A stretch of DNA of 51,561 bases. Origin: Methylobacterium sp. BTF04 (GTDB lineage: Bacteria; Pseudomonadota; Alphaproteobacteria; Rhizobiales; Beijerinckiaceae). Within the stretch, counting starts at the first letter, position 1, and each line of letters opens with the position of its first letter. The stretch spans positions 1-51,561 of the forward strand of contig NZ_JAAHTB010000033.1 of assembly GCF_010692745.1 (NCBI RefSeq), read 5' to 3'. The notes beneath the pieces were generated by a model, which had not been told where the DNA came from, did not search any database, and saw only the letters and a program-made list of their open reading frames with translations. Made by a program: the position numbers and the translations under genes. This document shows positions 17,230 to 26,917 of the stretch, piece after piece.

Positions 17230-19305
17230 ATGGCGGTTCGGCAGGATGATAGGGCTCGCGCCGTCGAAGGCCTGACGAGGCGGAGACTGCAGGTCACCAC
17301 CGGGTTCGTCGTTGTGCTGCTCTCCGGCGCGTCGACGCTGGAATCCGCGCAAGGTCCGACCACCATCGTTGTCGAACCGTCCGGGCGGGAACGCGCGTCT
17401 TCCGGCGCCGGCCCGTCCGTGTCGACGCTGCAGGCGGCGATCGATCTGGCGGGCCGCCAGCATCGCACCGACCCGCGTCGCGCCATCGTCATCGCCCTCG
17501 CACCTGGAATCCATCGGTTCGACCAGCCGGCGCGTTTTCGAGCAGGGCAGGGCGGGACCGCCGAGGCGCCGCTGGTGGTGCGGGGTGCAGCCGATGGGTC
17601 GACCCGCATCGTCGGAAGCGTGCGACTCGAGCCGTCTCCCGGTGGCATTCCCCCCGATCTGCTCCGACGCCTTCCGGTCGAGGCGCGGGCACAGGTCCGC
17701 GCCTATCGGCTTCCGGCGGCGCTGACGGCGACTGCTCGAATCCAGGAGCCCCGCCTCCTGAAGAGCCGCGATGCGCCGCTGGCGTTCGAGGTCTACGACG
17801 CACAGGGGGCCCTGTGGCCGGCCCGCTGGCCGAACCAAGGCTGGGGCAAGGTGGCGTCGGACGCGACAAGCGATCCGCAACAGCCGCGCTTCATCCCCGA
17901 GGGTGATCGCGCGGAGCGCTGGCGCGGCGAAACCGACCTCTGGGCGGAGGGCTATTGGCGCTGGAACTGGCTGTTCGAAACGCTGCCCGTGACCATCGTC
18001 GAAGCCGGTTCGAAGCGGCTCGTCCTTGGCGAGCGTCCGTTCGACGGGATCGCCGCGGGGGCGCGGTTTCGCATCGTCCACGCCTTGAGCGAACTCGACG
18101 AACCCGGCGAATGGTGGCGTGACCCCGGCTGGGGGCTGCTTCTGGTTTGGCCGCGCGATCCTTCCGGTTTCGTGGAAGCCAGTGTTACGGATGGGCTGAT
18201 CGACGTCGCGGACGCGTCGCATATCCGCTTCGAGTCTCTCAACCTCGAACAGGCGCACGGAACCCTGGTGCGGGTGACCAGAGCCTCGGACGTGGTCGTC
18301 TCACGCAGCGTCCTGACGCGGGCCGGCGGCCACGCCCTGGTGGTCGAAGATTCGACCGCGAGCGGGATCGAGCGCAGCGACATCACGCAGATCGGCGCCG
18401 GAGGCATCCGGATCACCGGCGGAGATCGCGCGACGCTCACGCCCGGGCGCCTGTTCGTGCGCGATTGCCGCCTGTCCGACTATGCCCGGCTGGCCCGCAC
18501 CCAAAGCCCCGCCATCGCGGTGGATGGCGTCGGGCAGACCGTCGAGGGCAACTTCATCCACGATACCGACGAATACGCCCTGCATCTGCGCGGCAACGAT
18601 CACCGCGTCGCCTGGAACGAGATCGCCTACCTTCTATCGGGATCGACCGACAGCGGTGCGATCTATGCCGGGCGGGACTGGACGGCCCGCGGCACCACCA
18701 TCGAGCATAACTTCCTGCACGATATCCGGGCGGCACCATCTTTCGAGGTCAAGGGCCTCTATCTCGACGACATGGCGAGTGGCTTCGCAATCCGCGCCAA
18801 CCTGTTTTTACGGGTCGACCAGCCGGTCTTCATCGGCGGCGGCCGCGACAACGCCGTGACAGACAACCTCTTCGTTCGCTCGAGCCCGGCGATCCACATC
18901 GATTCACGGGGCCAGACCTGGGCCAAGGACTCGATCGACGATCCGGAATCAGAGCTGCGCGGTGCGCTCGTCGCTGTGCCGACGGGCTCCCCGCTCTGGC
19001 GGACGCGCTATCCGAGTCTTGCTCGGATCCTCACCGAGCGTCCCGCTATCGCCCTGCACAATACCATCGTCGCAAACACCTTTTTCGACAGCGAGCCGTT
19101 CCGCTACACCGATGGTGCCCGAGCGGAGGATCAGGTGATCGCGCGCAATCTCGGCCCCGAAGGCCTCCGGGTTTCCGTGCCGGACGGGGAGAGCGATCCG
19201 GCCGCGTTCGCGACTATGACCGGCGCCGGTAGCTCGGCTGGCTCATGGGCCGATACGGCGCGGATGTGGCGGTCCAAGGTACTCAAGCGGCCTTTTGCGC
19301 CTTGA
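17230..19305 (+). CDS. Secreted right-handed parallel beta-helix protein
   Basis: 691 residues. The N-terminus is basic, then hydrophobic (QVTTGFVVVLLSGAS, residues 21-35), consistent with a long signal peptide or membrane anchor. The first domain (about 45-150) has STLQAAIDLAGRQHR, as in polysaccharide-lyase-like pectate folds. A middle insertion with PLAFEVYDAQGALWPARWPN and a Trp-rich segment follows. From about residue 320 there are repeated short strands with N- and G-rich turns (PbH1 repeats), such as IRFESLNLEQAHGTLVRVTR and VEGNFIHDTDEYALHLRGND. It is probably an extracytoplasmic carbohydrate-active protein; catalytic residues cannot be assigned. The AT-rich gap and ugd follow. Confidence 0.75.
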   Translation: MAVRQDDRARAVEGLTRRRLQVTTGFVVVLLSGASTLESAQGPTTIVVEPSGRERASSGAGPSVSTLQAAIDLAGRQHRTDPRRAIVIALAPGIHRFDQPARFRAGQGGTAEAPLVVRGAADGSTRIVGSVRLEPSPGGIPPDLLRRLPVEARAQVRAYRLPAALTATARIQEPRLLKSRDAPLAFEVYDAQGALWPARWPNQGWGKVASDATSDPQQPRFIPEGDRAERWRGETDLWAEGYWRWNWLFETLPVTIVEAGSKRLVLGERPFDGIAAGARFRIVHALSELDEPGEWWRDPGWGLLLVWPRDPSGFVEASVTDGLIDVADASHIRFESLNLEQAHGTLVRVTRASDVVVSRSVLTRAGGHALVVEDSTASGIERSDITQIGAGGIRITGGDRATLTPGRLFVRDCRLSDYARLARTQSPAIAVDGVGQTVEGNFIHDTDEYALHLRGNDHRVAWNEIAYLLSGSTDSGAIYAGRDWTARGTTIEHNFLHDIRAAPSFEVKGLYLDDMASGFAIRANLFLRVDQPVFIGGGRDNAVTDNLFVRSSPAIHIDSRGQTWAKDSIDDPESELRGALVAVPTGSPLWRTRYPSLARILTERPAIALHNTIVANTFFDSEPFRYTDGARAEDQVIARNLGPEGLRVSVPDGESDPAAFATMTGAGSSAGSWADTARMWRSKVLKRPFAP

Positions 19306-19610
19306 AATCGTTGCTGTTTTTCGGATGAAGATGCGACTTTAGGCGTTTTGGGTCCGATGGGTAATCCGCCGACGAAAATCTTGAATGTCATCATGTAGCG
19401 CCAAGAAAATATCGGAATATAAATCGATTTTATTATTTGCTATTAATCGACGTAAATAAAAATTATCCGTGCAAACAATTAAGCCGGCACGCTATGCTTC
19501 GAAAATTTCTCGACAAAATCCTTGACGAATGATCCTGCGCGGGTCAGCGAAAGCCCGCGAGGTGGAGCGGAATCTGTCGTCAGCGCGCCTGCCGACAGGG
19601 AGACAGCTGT
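19306..19610. other. AT-rich intergenic segment
   Basis: 305 bases with no convincing ORF. The part from about 19371 to 19470 is exceptionally AT-rich for this chromosome (for example ATAAATCGATTTTATTATTT and GTAAATAAAAATTATCC). It probably contains the ugd promoter. The ugd ribosome binding site is AGGGAGA just before the ATG at 19611. No hairpin typical of a terminator is seen after the beta-helix gene. Confidence 0.7.
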
Positions 19611-20954
19611 ATGCGAATTACAATGGTTGGGTCGGGCTATGTCGGCCTCGTCTCGGGCGCCTGCTTCGCCGATTTCGGGCATCAGGTCGTGTGCGTCGAC
19701 AACGACGCCGCCAAGATCGCGCTGCTCAATGCCGGGCAGATGCCGATCTATGAGCCGGGTCTCGACGCGCTCGTGGCCGACAACGTGCGCCAGGAGCGGT
19801 TGAGCTTCACCACCGCATTCGGTCCCGCCGTGGCGCAGGCCGAAGCGATTTTCATCGCGGTGGGAACACCCTCGCGCCGCGGCGACGGTTTTGCGGACCT
19901 GTCGTTCGTCTATGCGGCCGCGCGCGAGATCGCCGCGGCGATGACCGGCTTCACGGTGATCGTGACCAAATCGACCGTTCCGGTGGGCACCGGCGACGAG
20001 GTCGAGCGCATCATTCGCGAGGTTCGGCCCGATGCCGAATTTGCGGTCGTCTCGAACCCCGAATTCCTGCGCGAAGGCGCGGCGATTTCCGATTTCAAGC
20101 GGCCCGACCGCATCGTCATCGGTGCCGAGGATGCGCGCGCCATCGCGATCATGAACGAGATCTACCGGCCGCTCTACCTCAACCAGGCGCCGATCCTCGT
20201 CACCGGCCGGCGTACCGCCGAACTGACGAAATACGCCGCCAACGCCTTCCTCGCCACGAAGATCACCTTCATCAACGAGATCGCGGACCTGTGCGAGCAG
20301 GTCGGGGCCAACGTCCAGGAGGTCGCCCGCGGCATCGGGCTCGACAATCGCATCGGCTCGAAATTTCTTCATGCCGGGCCGGGCTATGGTGGCTCCTGCT
20401 TTCCCAAGGACACCCTGGCGCTGGTGAAGACGGCGCAGGATGCCGGCACGCCGGTGCGTCTGGTCGAGACCGTGGTGGCGGTCAACGAGCAGAGGAAGCG
20501 CGCCATGGCCCGCAAGGTCATCCTCGCCTGCGGCGGCTCCGTGCGCGGCAAGACCATCGCGATCCTCGGCCTGACCTTCAAGCCGAACACCGACGACATG
20601 CGCGATGCACCCTCCCTCGCGGTCATCGCCGGCCTGCAGGATGGCGGCGCCCGGATCGTGGCCTACGATCCCGAGGGCATGGAGGCGGCCCGTGCGCTGA
20701 TGCCCGATATCACCTACGCCACCGACGCCTATGCGTGCGCGAAGGGGGCCGATGCCCTCGTCATCGTCACCGAGTGGAATGCCTTCCGGGCGCTCGACTG
20801 GGCGACCCTGCACGACACCATGGCGGCGCGCATCGTGATCGATCTGCGCAACGTCTACCGTGCGGACGATATGAAGCGCCGCGGCTTCGACTACACCAGC
20901 ATCGGCCAGTCCGACACGCGCCCGTCGAGCATGAGCGTCGACCTCGATCAGTGA
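19611..20954 (+). CDS. ugd: UDP-glucose 6-dehydrogenase
   Basis: 447 residues. It oxidises UDP-glucose twice with NAD+ to UDP-glucuronate, a precursor for capsular, exopolysaccharide and LPS sugars. The N-terminal Rossmann motif is VGSGYVGLVSG. The catalytic Cys263 lies in GPGYGGSCFPKDTLAL, and the C-terminal UDP-binding domain contains ILGLTFKPNTDDMRDAPS. Length and motifs match bacterial RkpK/Ugd enzymes. AGGGAGA supports the ATG at 19611. The gene stands alone after an AT-rich gap and converges on the moeA end of the trp-moa operon. Confidence 0.95.
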   Translation: MRITMVGSGYVGLVSGACFADFGHQVVCVDNDAAKIALLNAGQMPIYEPGLDALVADNVRQERLSFTTAFGPAVAQAEAIFIAVGTPSRRGDGFADLSFVYAAAREIAAAMTGFTVIVTKSTVPVGTGDEVERIIREVRPDAEFAVVSNPEFLREGAAISDFKRPDRIVIGAEDARAIAIMNEIYRPLYLNQAPILVTGRRTAELTKYAANAFLATKITFINEIADLCEQVGANVQEVARGIGLDNRIGSKFLHAGPGYGGSCFPKDTLALVKTAQDAGTPVRLVETVVAVNEQRKRAMARKVILACGGSVRGKTIAILGLTFKPNTDDMRDAPSLAVIAGLQDGGARIVAYDPEGMEAARALMPDITYATDAYACAKGADALVIVTEWNAFRALDWATLHDTMAARIVIDLRNVYRADDMKRRGFDYTSIGQSDTRPSSMSVDLDQ

Positions 20955-20984
20955 GTCCGTTTTCGCAGTGTCGCGCCCGTATCC

Positions 20985-21013
20985 ACCGGGGCCGTCGCCA
21001 GAAACGGTCCGGT
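20985..21013 (+). terminator. Possible terminator between ugd and moeA
   Basis: ACCGGGGCCGT, eight-base loop, ACGGTCCGGT. The arms pair over ten positions with one bulged G and one G-U pair. It lies 31 bases after the ugd stop in the 88-base convergent gap. No T tract follows, so it is only a candidate. Confidence 0.4.
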
Positions 21014-21042
21014 ATGCTTAGCCTAAAGGTTCAAGGCAGGCG

Positions 21043-22268
21043 CTACAGGATGCGTCGGTCGAGCCGAAGGATGCGGCACGGGTCGCCGGCCTTCGCGGCG
21101 GGAGCGTGCGGTGGGCGGATCAGCAGGGCTTCCGCTTGGCCGAGGACCGACAGCATCGAGGAATCCTGGCGGTCTTCCGGGTGTGCCACCGGCACCCTGT
21201 CCGGATTGGTATCGAGGCTGGCGCGCAGGTAATCCTGCCGGCCGTCATTGGCCGCCATGGCGCATCCCAGCGTGGCCGGCTCGCTGTGGTCCGCGCCGGC
21301 CTGCGGGTCGCCCAGCAACGCCCGGATCGCCGGCACCACGAAGAGCAGGCCGCAGACGATGGAGGAGACCGGGTTGCCCGGTAATCCGATCACCGCCATG
21401 GCTCCGAGGCGCCCATGCATCAGCGGCTTGCCCGGCCGCAGCGCCACCCGCCAGAACCCGAGTTCGAGGCCGCGGCCCTGCAGCGCGGATTGCACGAGGT
21501 CGTGGTCGCCCACCGAAGCGCCACCCAGGGTGACGAGGAGGTCGGCTCGTTCCGCCACGGCCCGGCCTAAAGCCGCGTCGAGGGCGTCGAGACTGTCGCC
21601 GGCGATGCCGAGGTCGATCGGCTCGGCGCCGGCCTCGCGGGCGAGTGCCGCGAGTGCGAGGCTGTTCGAGGCGACGATCTGATCCCAGGCGGCCGTCTCG
21701 CCCGGCGCAACCAGTTCGTCGCCGGTGGCGAGGATGGCGACACGGGGGCGGCGGCGTACGCTCACGCGACCGTGGCCACCGGCTGCGGCAAGCGCGATCC
21801 GGCGGGCATCCAGCGTCTCGCCAGTGCGAAGCAGAACGTCGCCCTCACGGAAATCGAGCCCGGCGCGGCGAACGAAGCGCCCGGTCGCCACGGGCTCACG
21901 CGCGGTCACGACCGCGCCCGCCTGATCGGCGTTCTCCTGGATGAGGATGGCGTCGGCGCCGTCCGGTACCGGTGCACCGGTGAAGATCCGCACGGTCTGG
22001 CCCGGCCCGAGCATTCCCGAAAAACCATGGCCGGCGGCGCTGGTGCCGATCAGCGCGAGTTCGGCAGGGCAGGCCGCCACGTCGGCGCTGCGGACGGCAT
22101 AACCGTCCATGGCAGAGGCCGGGAACGGAGGCTGGGTGCGCAGCGCGGTTAGATCCTGCGCCAGGGTGCGGCCGGCGCCGTCCGCGATCGGCACGATCTC
22201 CGCCTCCACCGGCCGCGCGATGCCGGCGAGGATTCGGGCCAGCGCCTCCGCGACCGGGATCAGGCCGC

Positions 22269-22272
<4 letters not shown>
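21043..22272 (-). CDS. moeA: Molybdopterin molybdenumtransferase MoeA
   Basis: 409 residues from the ATG at 22270-22272 ([10 protein letters not shown]). It inserts molybdate into molybdopterin-AMP to form the molybdenum cofactor. Family features are [13 protein letters not shown] near the N-terminus, [26 protein letters not shown], the MPT-binding [25 protein letters not shown] and [10 protein letters not shown]. The C-terminal beta domain is present and the protein ends ILRLDRRIL. Its ATG overlaps the TGA of moaC (ATGA), so the two cofactor genes are translationally coupled at the end of the trp operon. Confidence 0.95.
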
Positions 22273-22754
<482 letters not shown>

Positions 22755-22765
22755 GGCTCGCTCCC

Positions 22766-23617
22766 TCAAACCGCATCGCCGAAGAGCAATCGGGCCGTGG
22801 CCGCCTTCACGTCCGCCTCCCGCATCAGGCTTTCGCCGACGAGCACGGTGTGCAGGCCGTTCTCCCCGAGGCGGACTACGTCGGCATGACCGGAGATACC
22901 GCTCTCGGCCACCGCGATCCTGTCTGCGGGGACGGCCTGGCCGAGCCGAATCGAATTCTCGAATGAGACTTCGAAGGTCTTCAGATCACGGTTGTTGATA
23001 CCCAGGAGGCGCGTACCCAGCGGGATCGCGCGGGCGAGTTCGGCCGCGTCGTGAACCTCGACCAGAACGTCCATGCCGAGATCGTGTGCCGTCTCGACCA
23101 GGGCCACCGCCTCGTCGTCGTCGAGGCAGGCCATGATCACCAGGATGCAATCGGCACCCCAGGCCCGCGCCTCGAACACCTGATACGGTTCGAACAGGAA
23201 GTCCTTGCGCAAGACCGGGAGGGCGCAGGCGTCGCGGGCCGCGGTCAGGTATTCGGGCTTGCCTTGGAAGGAGGGCGTGTCGGTGAGAACCGACAGGCAG
23301 GTGGCGCCCCCGGCCTCGTAGGCAGCGGCGATGATGGCCGGATCGAAATCGGCGCGGATCAGGCCCTTGGAGGGCGAGGCCTTCTTCACCTCGGCGATCA
23401 GGGCGGGGCGACCTTGCGCGATGTGGACCGCGATGGCATCGGCGAAGCCGCGTGGCGGCGCCGCCTTGGCAATGCGCTTCTCCAGCTTGGTCTGGGGCAC
23501 GCGCAGCTTCGCCTCAGCGATTTCGCGGCGCTTGTAGGTCTCGATGCGCGCCAGAACGTCCTTGCGTTCGGAGGGAGCGGCTGCGCTCGAGGGCTTCGTC
23601 TCGGCGGGCTCGGTCAT
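22766..23617 (-). CDS. trpC: Indole-3-glycerol-phosphate synthase
   Basis: 283 residues from the ATG at 23615-23617 ([10 protein letters not shown]), with GAGGG seven bases upstream; an ATG at 23633-23635, overlapping the trpD end, is the alternative. This is the monofunctional TIM-barrel enzyme closing the indole ring in tryptophan synthesis. Landmarks are the substrate-loop motif [45 protein letters not shown] and AVAESGI. It lacks the fused TrpF domain found in enterobacteria. It is 11 bases from both the upstream trpD stop and the downstream moaC start. Confidence 0.96.
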   Translation of the reverse strand: MTEPAETKPSSAAAPSERKDVLARIETYKRREIAEAKLRVPQTKLEKRIAKAAPPRGFADAIAVHIAQGRPALIAEVKKASPSKGLIRADFDPAIIAAAYEAGGATCLSVLTDTPSFQGKPEYLTAARDACALPVLRKDFLFEPYQVFEARAWGADCILVIMACLDDDEAVALVETAHDLGMDVLVEVHDAAELARAIPLGTRLLGINNRDLKTFEVSFENSIRLGQAVPADRIAVAESGISGHADVVRLGENGLHTVLVGESLMREADVKAATARLLFGDAV

Positions 23618-23627
23618 GGCGCAGCCC

Positions 23628-24641
23628 TCAGGCATTGGAAACGGTGACGAGTGTGGCGAGCGTCGCGCGGGCGGCACCGCTGTCGATCGCGGTGACGGCG
23701 CGGGCGACGCCCTCGGACAGGCTGGAGGCCGTGCCCGCCACCACGAGGGCGGCGCCGGCATTCAGCACGGCGATGTCGCGGTAGGCTCCCGCAGCCCCGT
23801 CGAGGACGCGGCTCAGGGCCGCCGCATTGTGCTCGGGATCGCCGCCGCGCAGGGCGTCGAGGCTATGAAGCGGGATTCCGACGTCGCGTGGGTCGATAGT
23901 GAAGTGCGAGAGCCGCCCGGAATCCAGCGCCACCACGGCGGTGAGGCCGGTGACGGTGATCTCGTCGAGGCCGTCCGAGCCATGCACGGTCCAGACCCGC
24001 TCGGTGCCGAGTTCGGCCAGCACCCGGGTGAGCGGCTCGGCCCAGGCCGGTGCCGAGACGCCGAAGAGCTGGAAGCGCACACCGGCCGGATTGGCCAGCG
24101 GCCCGAGCATGTTGAAGATCGTCCGCGTCGGCAGCTCAGCCCGCACCGGAGCGACATGGCGCATGGCGGCATGGTGGGTCTGGGCGAACATGAAGCACAG
24201 GCCGGCCTGTGCCAGACAACGCTCCAGCCCGGCGGGGTCGAGCCCGATCCGCACGCCGAGCGCGGCGAGCACGTCGGCGGCGCCCGATCGGGAGGTCGCG
24301 GCGCGGTTGCCGTGCTTGGCCACCGGCACACCGCAGGCCGCCACCAGGATCGCCGCCAGCGTCGAGACGTTGTAGCTGCCCGAATGATCGCCGCCGGTGC
24401 CGACCACGTCGATGGCCCCCACAGGGGCCGCCACCGCCACCATCCGGGCACGCATTGCCTCGACGGCGCCGACGATCTCGTCCGGGGCTTCGCCGCGGAC
24501 CTTGAGGGCCATCAGGAAGGCGCTTGCCTGGACCGGTGTGACCTCGCCCGACAACAGAGCGTCGAAAGCTCGCCGCGCCTCGGCACGGTCGAGGCTCGCA
24601 CCGGACGCGACCTTTGCGAGGAGAGGCTTGAAGGTTTCCAT
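23628..24641 (-). CDS. trpD: Anthranilate phosphoribosyltransferase
   Basis: 337 residues from the ATG at 24639-24641 ([10 protein letters not shown]). It transfers the phosphoribosyl group of PRPP to anthranilate. Visible motifs are [16 protein letters not shown] (PRPP binding), [40 protein letters not shown] and [13 protein letters not shown]. It lies between trpG (38 bases upstream) and trpC in a tight minus-strand operon. An in-frame start at 24683 would overlap the trpG end and is not needed. Confidence 0.96.
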   Translation of the reverse strand: METFKPLLAKVASGASLDRAEARRAFDALLSGEVTPVQASAFLMALKVRGEAPDEIVGAVEAMRARMVAVAAPVGAIDVVGTGGDHSGSYNVSTLAAILVAACGVPVAKHGNRAATSRSGAADVLAALGVRIGLDPAGLERCLAQAGLCFMFAQTHHAAMRHVAPVRAELPTRTIFNMLGPLANPAGVRFQLFGVSAPAWAEPLTRVLAELGTERVWTVHGSDGLDEITVTGLTAVVALDSGRLSHFTIDPRDVGIPLHSLDALRGGDPEHNAAALSRVLDGAAGAYRDIAVLNAGAALVVAGTASSLSEGVARAVTAIDSGAARATLATLVTVSNA

Positions 24642-24679
24642 GGCTGCTTGGGGCGCGAACGATCCGATAGAGTGGCGCG

Positions 24680-25294
24680 TCAATGCACGCCGGTTGGCGC
24701 CTTGTCACGCGCCGCGTTCCACGCCGCGGCAATGTCGAGGAAGTTGCGCAGGATCTGCGATCCGTGATGCGACAGGATGCTCTCGGGATGAAACTGCACC
24801 CCATGCACCGGTAATGTTGCATGCTGCAGTCCCATGATCAGCCCGTCGGCCTCCGCGGTCACCTGAAGCGCCTCGGGACAATTGCCGCGCTCCACCACCA
24901 GGGAATGGTAGCGCGTCGCATCGAACGGTCCGTTGAGCCCGCGAAAGATGCCCGACGCCCGGTGATCGATGGTCGAGACCTTGCCGTGCATCGGCGAGGG
25001 CGCCCGCACTACATCGCCGCCGAAGGCCTGTCCGATGGCCTGCAACCCCAGGCAGACGCCGAAGATCGGAATCTCGGCCGACAGGTGCTTGACCACGTCG
25101 AGGCAGATGCCGGCTTCGTTGGGGGTACAGGGGCCGGGCGATAGCACCACCGCATCGGGGGCCCGCGCACGGATCTCGTCGAGGGTGATGGCGTCGTTGC
25201 GCACGACTGAAATCGTCCCGCAGAGCGGTCCGATCAGGTGCACGAGATTCCAGGTGAAGGAATCGTAGTTGTCGATCACGAGGACGTTGGACAT
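24680..25294 (-). CDS. trpG: Anthranilate synthase component II (glutamine amidotransferase)
   Basis: 204 residues, class I glutamine amidotransferase supplying ammonia to TrpE. The catalytic triad is Cys81 (GVCLGLQ), His169 and Glu171 (FHPES). It starts MSNVLVIDNYDSFTWNLVHL, typical of TrpG/PabA, with SPGPCTPNEAGIC for the oxyanion region. The 93-base gap to trpE is the largest inside the operon and has no obvious attenuator. TrpG here may also serve PabB, because no separate pabA is visible. Confidence 0.95.
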   Translation of the reverse strand: MSNVLVIDNYDSFTWNLVHLIGPLCGTISVVRNDAITLDEIRARAPDAVVLSPGPCTPNEAGICLDVVKHLSAEIPIFGVCLGLQAIGQAFGGDVVRAPSPMHGKVSTIDHRASGIFRGLNGPFDATRYHSLVVERGNCPEALQVTAEADGLIMGLQHATLPVHGVQFHPESILSHHGSQILRNFLDIAAAWNAARDKAPTGVH

Positions 25295-25387
25295 CGGTGG
25301 CTCATTGCCCTGGATACGGCGGTTTGACGAGACATCGGCAGCCGGTCAACTGCACGCCGTTCATCGCGGCTCACCTGGACGCGGCCG

Positions 25388-26911
25388 CTACTGCCCGCGT
25401 CGCGCCCGGCTCGCGAACACCACCGCGTCTTCCGCGGCGCGGAACAACGCCTTGGCCTTGTTGACGCATTCCTGTTGCTCGGAGGCCGGGTCGGAATCGT
25501 AGACGATGCCCGCACCGGCCTGCACGTGCATGCGCCCATCCTTCACGATGGCGGTGCGCAGGACGATGCAGGTGTCCATCTCGCCGCGCGCGCCGAAATA
25601 GCCGATGCAGCCGCCATAGGGGCCACGCTTCTCGCGCTCCAGTTCGTCGATGATCTCCATCGCCCGCACCTTGGGGGCGCCCGAAACGGTGCCGGCGGGG
25701 AAGCCCGCCGCCAGGGCGCCAAGTGTATCGTGCGCCGGGTCGAGATCGCCCTCGACGTTCGAGACGATGTGCATGACCTGGCTGTAATATTCGAGGAAGA
25801 ACGACCCCGTCACCGTGACGGTGCCGATCTTCGAGACACGGCCGACATCGTTGCGGCCGAGATCGAGCAGCATCAGATGCTCGGAGCGTTCCTTGGGGTC
25901 GGCCAGAAGTTCCTGCGCCAGCGCCTTGTCCTCGGCCGGCGTCGCGCCACGGCGGCGCGTGCCGGCGATGGGCCGGATCGTGACGCGGCCATCGCGCACA
26001 CGCACCAGGATCTCCGGGCTCGAACACACCACCTGGAACCCCTCGAAATCCAGGTAGCACAGGAACGGCGCCGGGTTGGTGCGCCGGAGCGAGCGGTACA
26101 GCGCAAAGGCCGGCAGGGAGAACGGAGCCTCGAAGCGCTGCGAGAGCACCACTTGGAAGACATCGCCGGCGACGATGTATTCCTTGGCCCGCGCCACCAT
26201 GCCGAGATAGGCCTCCGGGGTGGTGTTCGAGACCGGCTCCGGATGGGCGATCTCGCGCGGGTCGATACGGGCTTCGATCGGCAATGGGCCGTCGAGCGCT
26301 TCGGCCACGCGCTCCAGGCTAGCCAGCACCGCCTCGTAGGCAGCCCTTGCGCCGATCCTTGGGGAGGGGCGCACTTGCCCGACTACCGTGATCACATCGC
26401 GCACCGAATCGAACACCACCATGACGCGCGGGCGGATCAGGATCGCATCCGGCACCCCGAGCGGATCGGGGTTCGGCACCCCGAGGTCTTCCATGGCGCG
26501 GACCATGTCGTAGCCGAGATAGCCGAACAGGCCGGCCGCCATCGGCGGCAGCGCATCCGCCTCGGTCTCGGCGCCGATGGCGCTCTCGGCGATGAGCGCG
26601 CGCAGGCTCGCGAGGGGCGGGAACTCGTCCGGCTGGAACTGCGTCAGGTCCGGGCCGCGGGCGATCTCGGCCGCTCCGTCGCGGCAGCGCCAGACCAGAT
26701 CGGGGTCGAGCCCGATCATCGAGTAGCGGCCGCGGACGACGCCACCCTCCACCGATTCGAGCAGGAAGGCCGGCCCGGCATGGACCGCCCGCAACTTCAG
26801 GAAGGCCGCGACCGGCGTTTCCAGGTCGGCCACCAGGGTGAGGTTGATCAGGGTCGCCCGACCCGCCTCGTAGGCGTCGCGGAACGCCGCGTACTCGGTC
26901 TCGTGCGCCAT
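25388..26911 (-). CDS. trpE: Anthranilate synthase component I
   Basis: 507 residues. It forms anthranilate from chorismate and ammonia. The N-terminal FLLESVEGG (LLES motif) is the tryptophan feedback site, so the enzyme should be allosterically inhibited. The chorismate-binding half shows GDVFQVVLSQRF, ICSSPE-like VCSSPEILVR, RPIAGTRRRG, LGRNDVGRV and PAGTVSGAPKVRAMEII. TrpE and TrpG are separate genes, not the fused TrpEG found in some rhizobia. GGCGGGA precedes the ATG; the ppiD stop is six bases upstream, showing tight coupling to a periplasmic folding gene. Confidence 0.96.
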   Translation of the reverse strand: MAHETEYAAFRDAYEAGRATLINLTLVADLETPVAAFLKLRAVHAGPAFLLESVEGGVVRGRYSMIGLDPDLVWRCRDGAAEIARGPDLTQFQPDEFPPLASLRALIAESAIGAETEADALPPMAAGLFGYLGYDMVRAMEDLGVPNPDPLGVPDAILIRPRVMVVFDSVRDVITVVGQVRPSPRIGARAAYEAVLASLERVAEALDGPLPIEARIDPREIAHPEPVSNTTPEAYLGMVARAKEYIVAGDVFQVVLSQRFEAPFSLPAFALYRSLRRTNPAPFLCYLDFEGFQVVCSSPEILVRVRDGRVTIRPIAGTRRRGATPAEDKALAQELLADPKERSEHLMLLDLGRNDVGRVSKIGTVTVTGSFFLEYYSQVMHIVSNVEGDLDPAHDTLGALAAGFPAGTVSGAPKVRAMEIIDELEREKRGPYGGCIGYFGARGEMDTCIVLRTAIVKDGRMHVQAGAGIVYDSDPASEQQECVNKAKALFRAAEDAVVFASRARRGQ

Positions 26912-26917
26912 TCCCGC

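Noticed and set aside
25351..25363. TGCACGCCGTTCA in the trpE-trpG gap, identical to 13 bases of the pspA operator
   Set aside because: Only half of the pspA palindrome is present and no dyad symmetry surrounds it; chance cannot be excluded.
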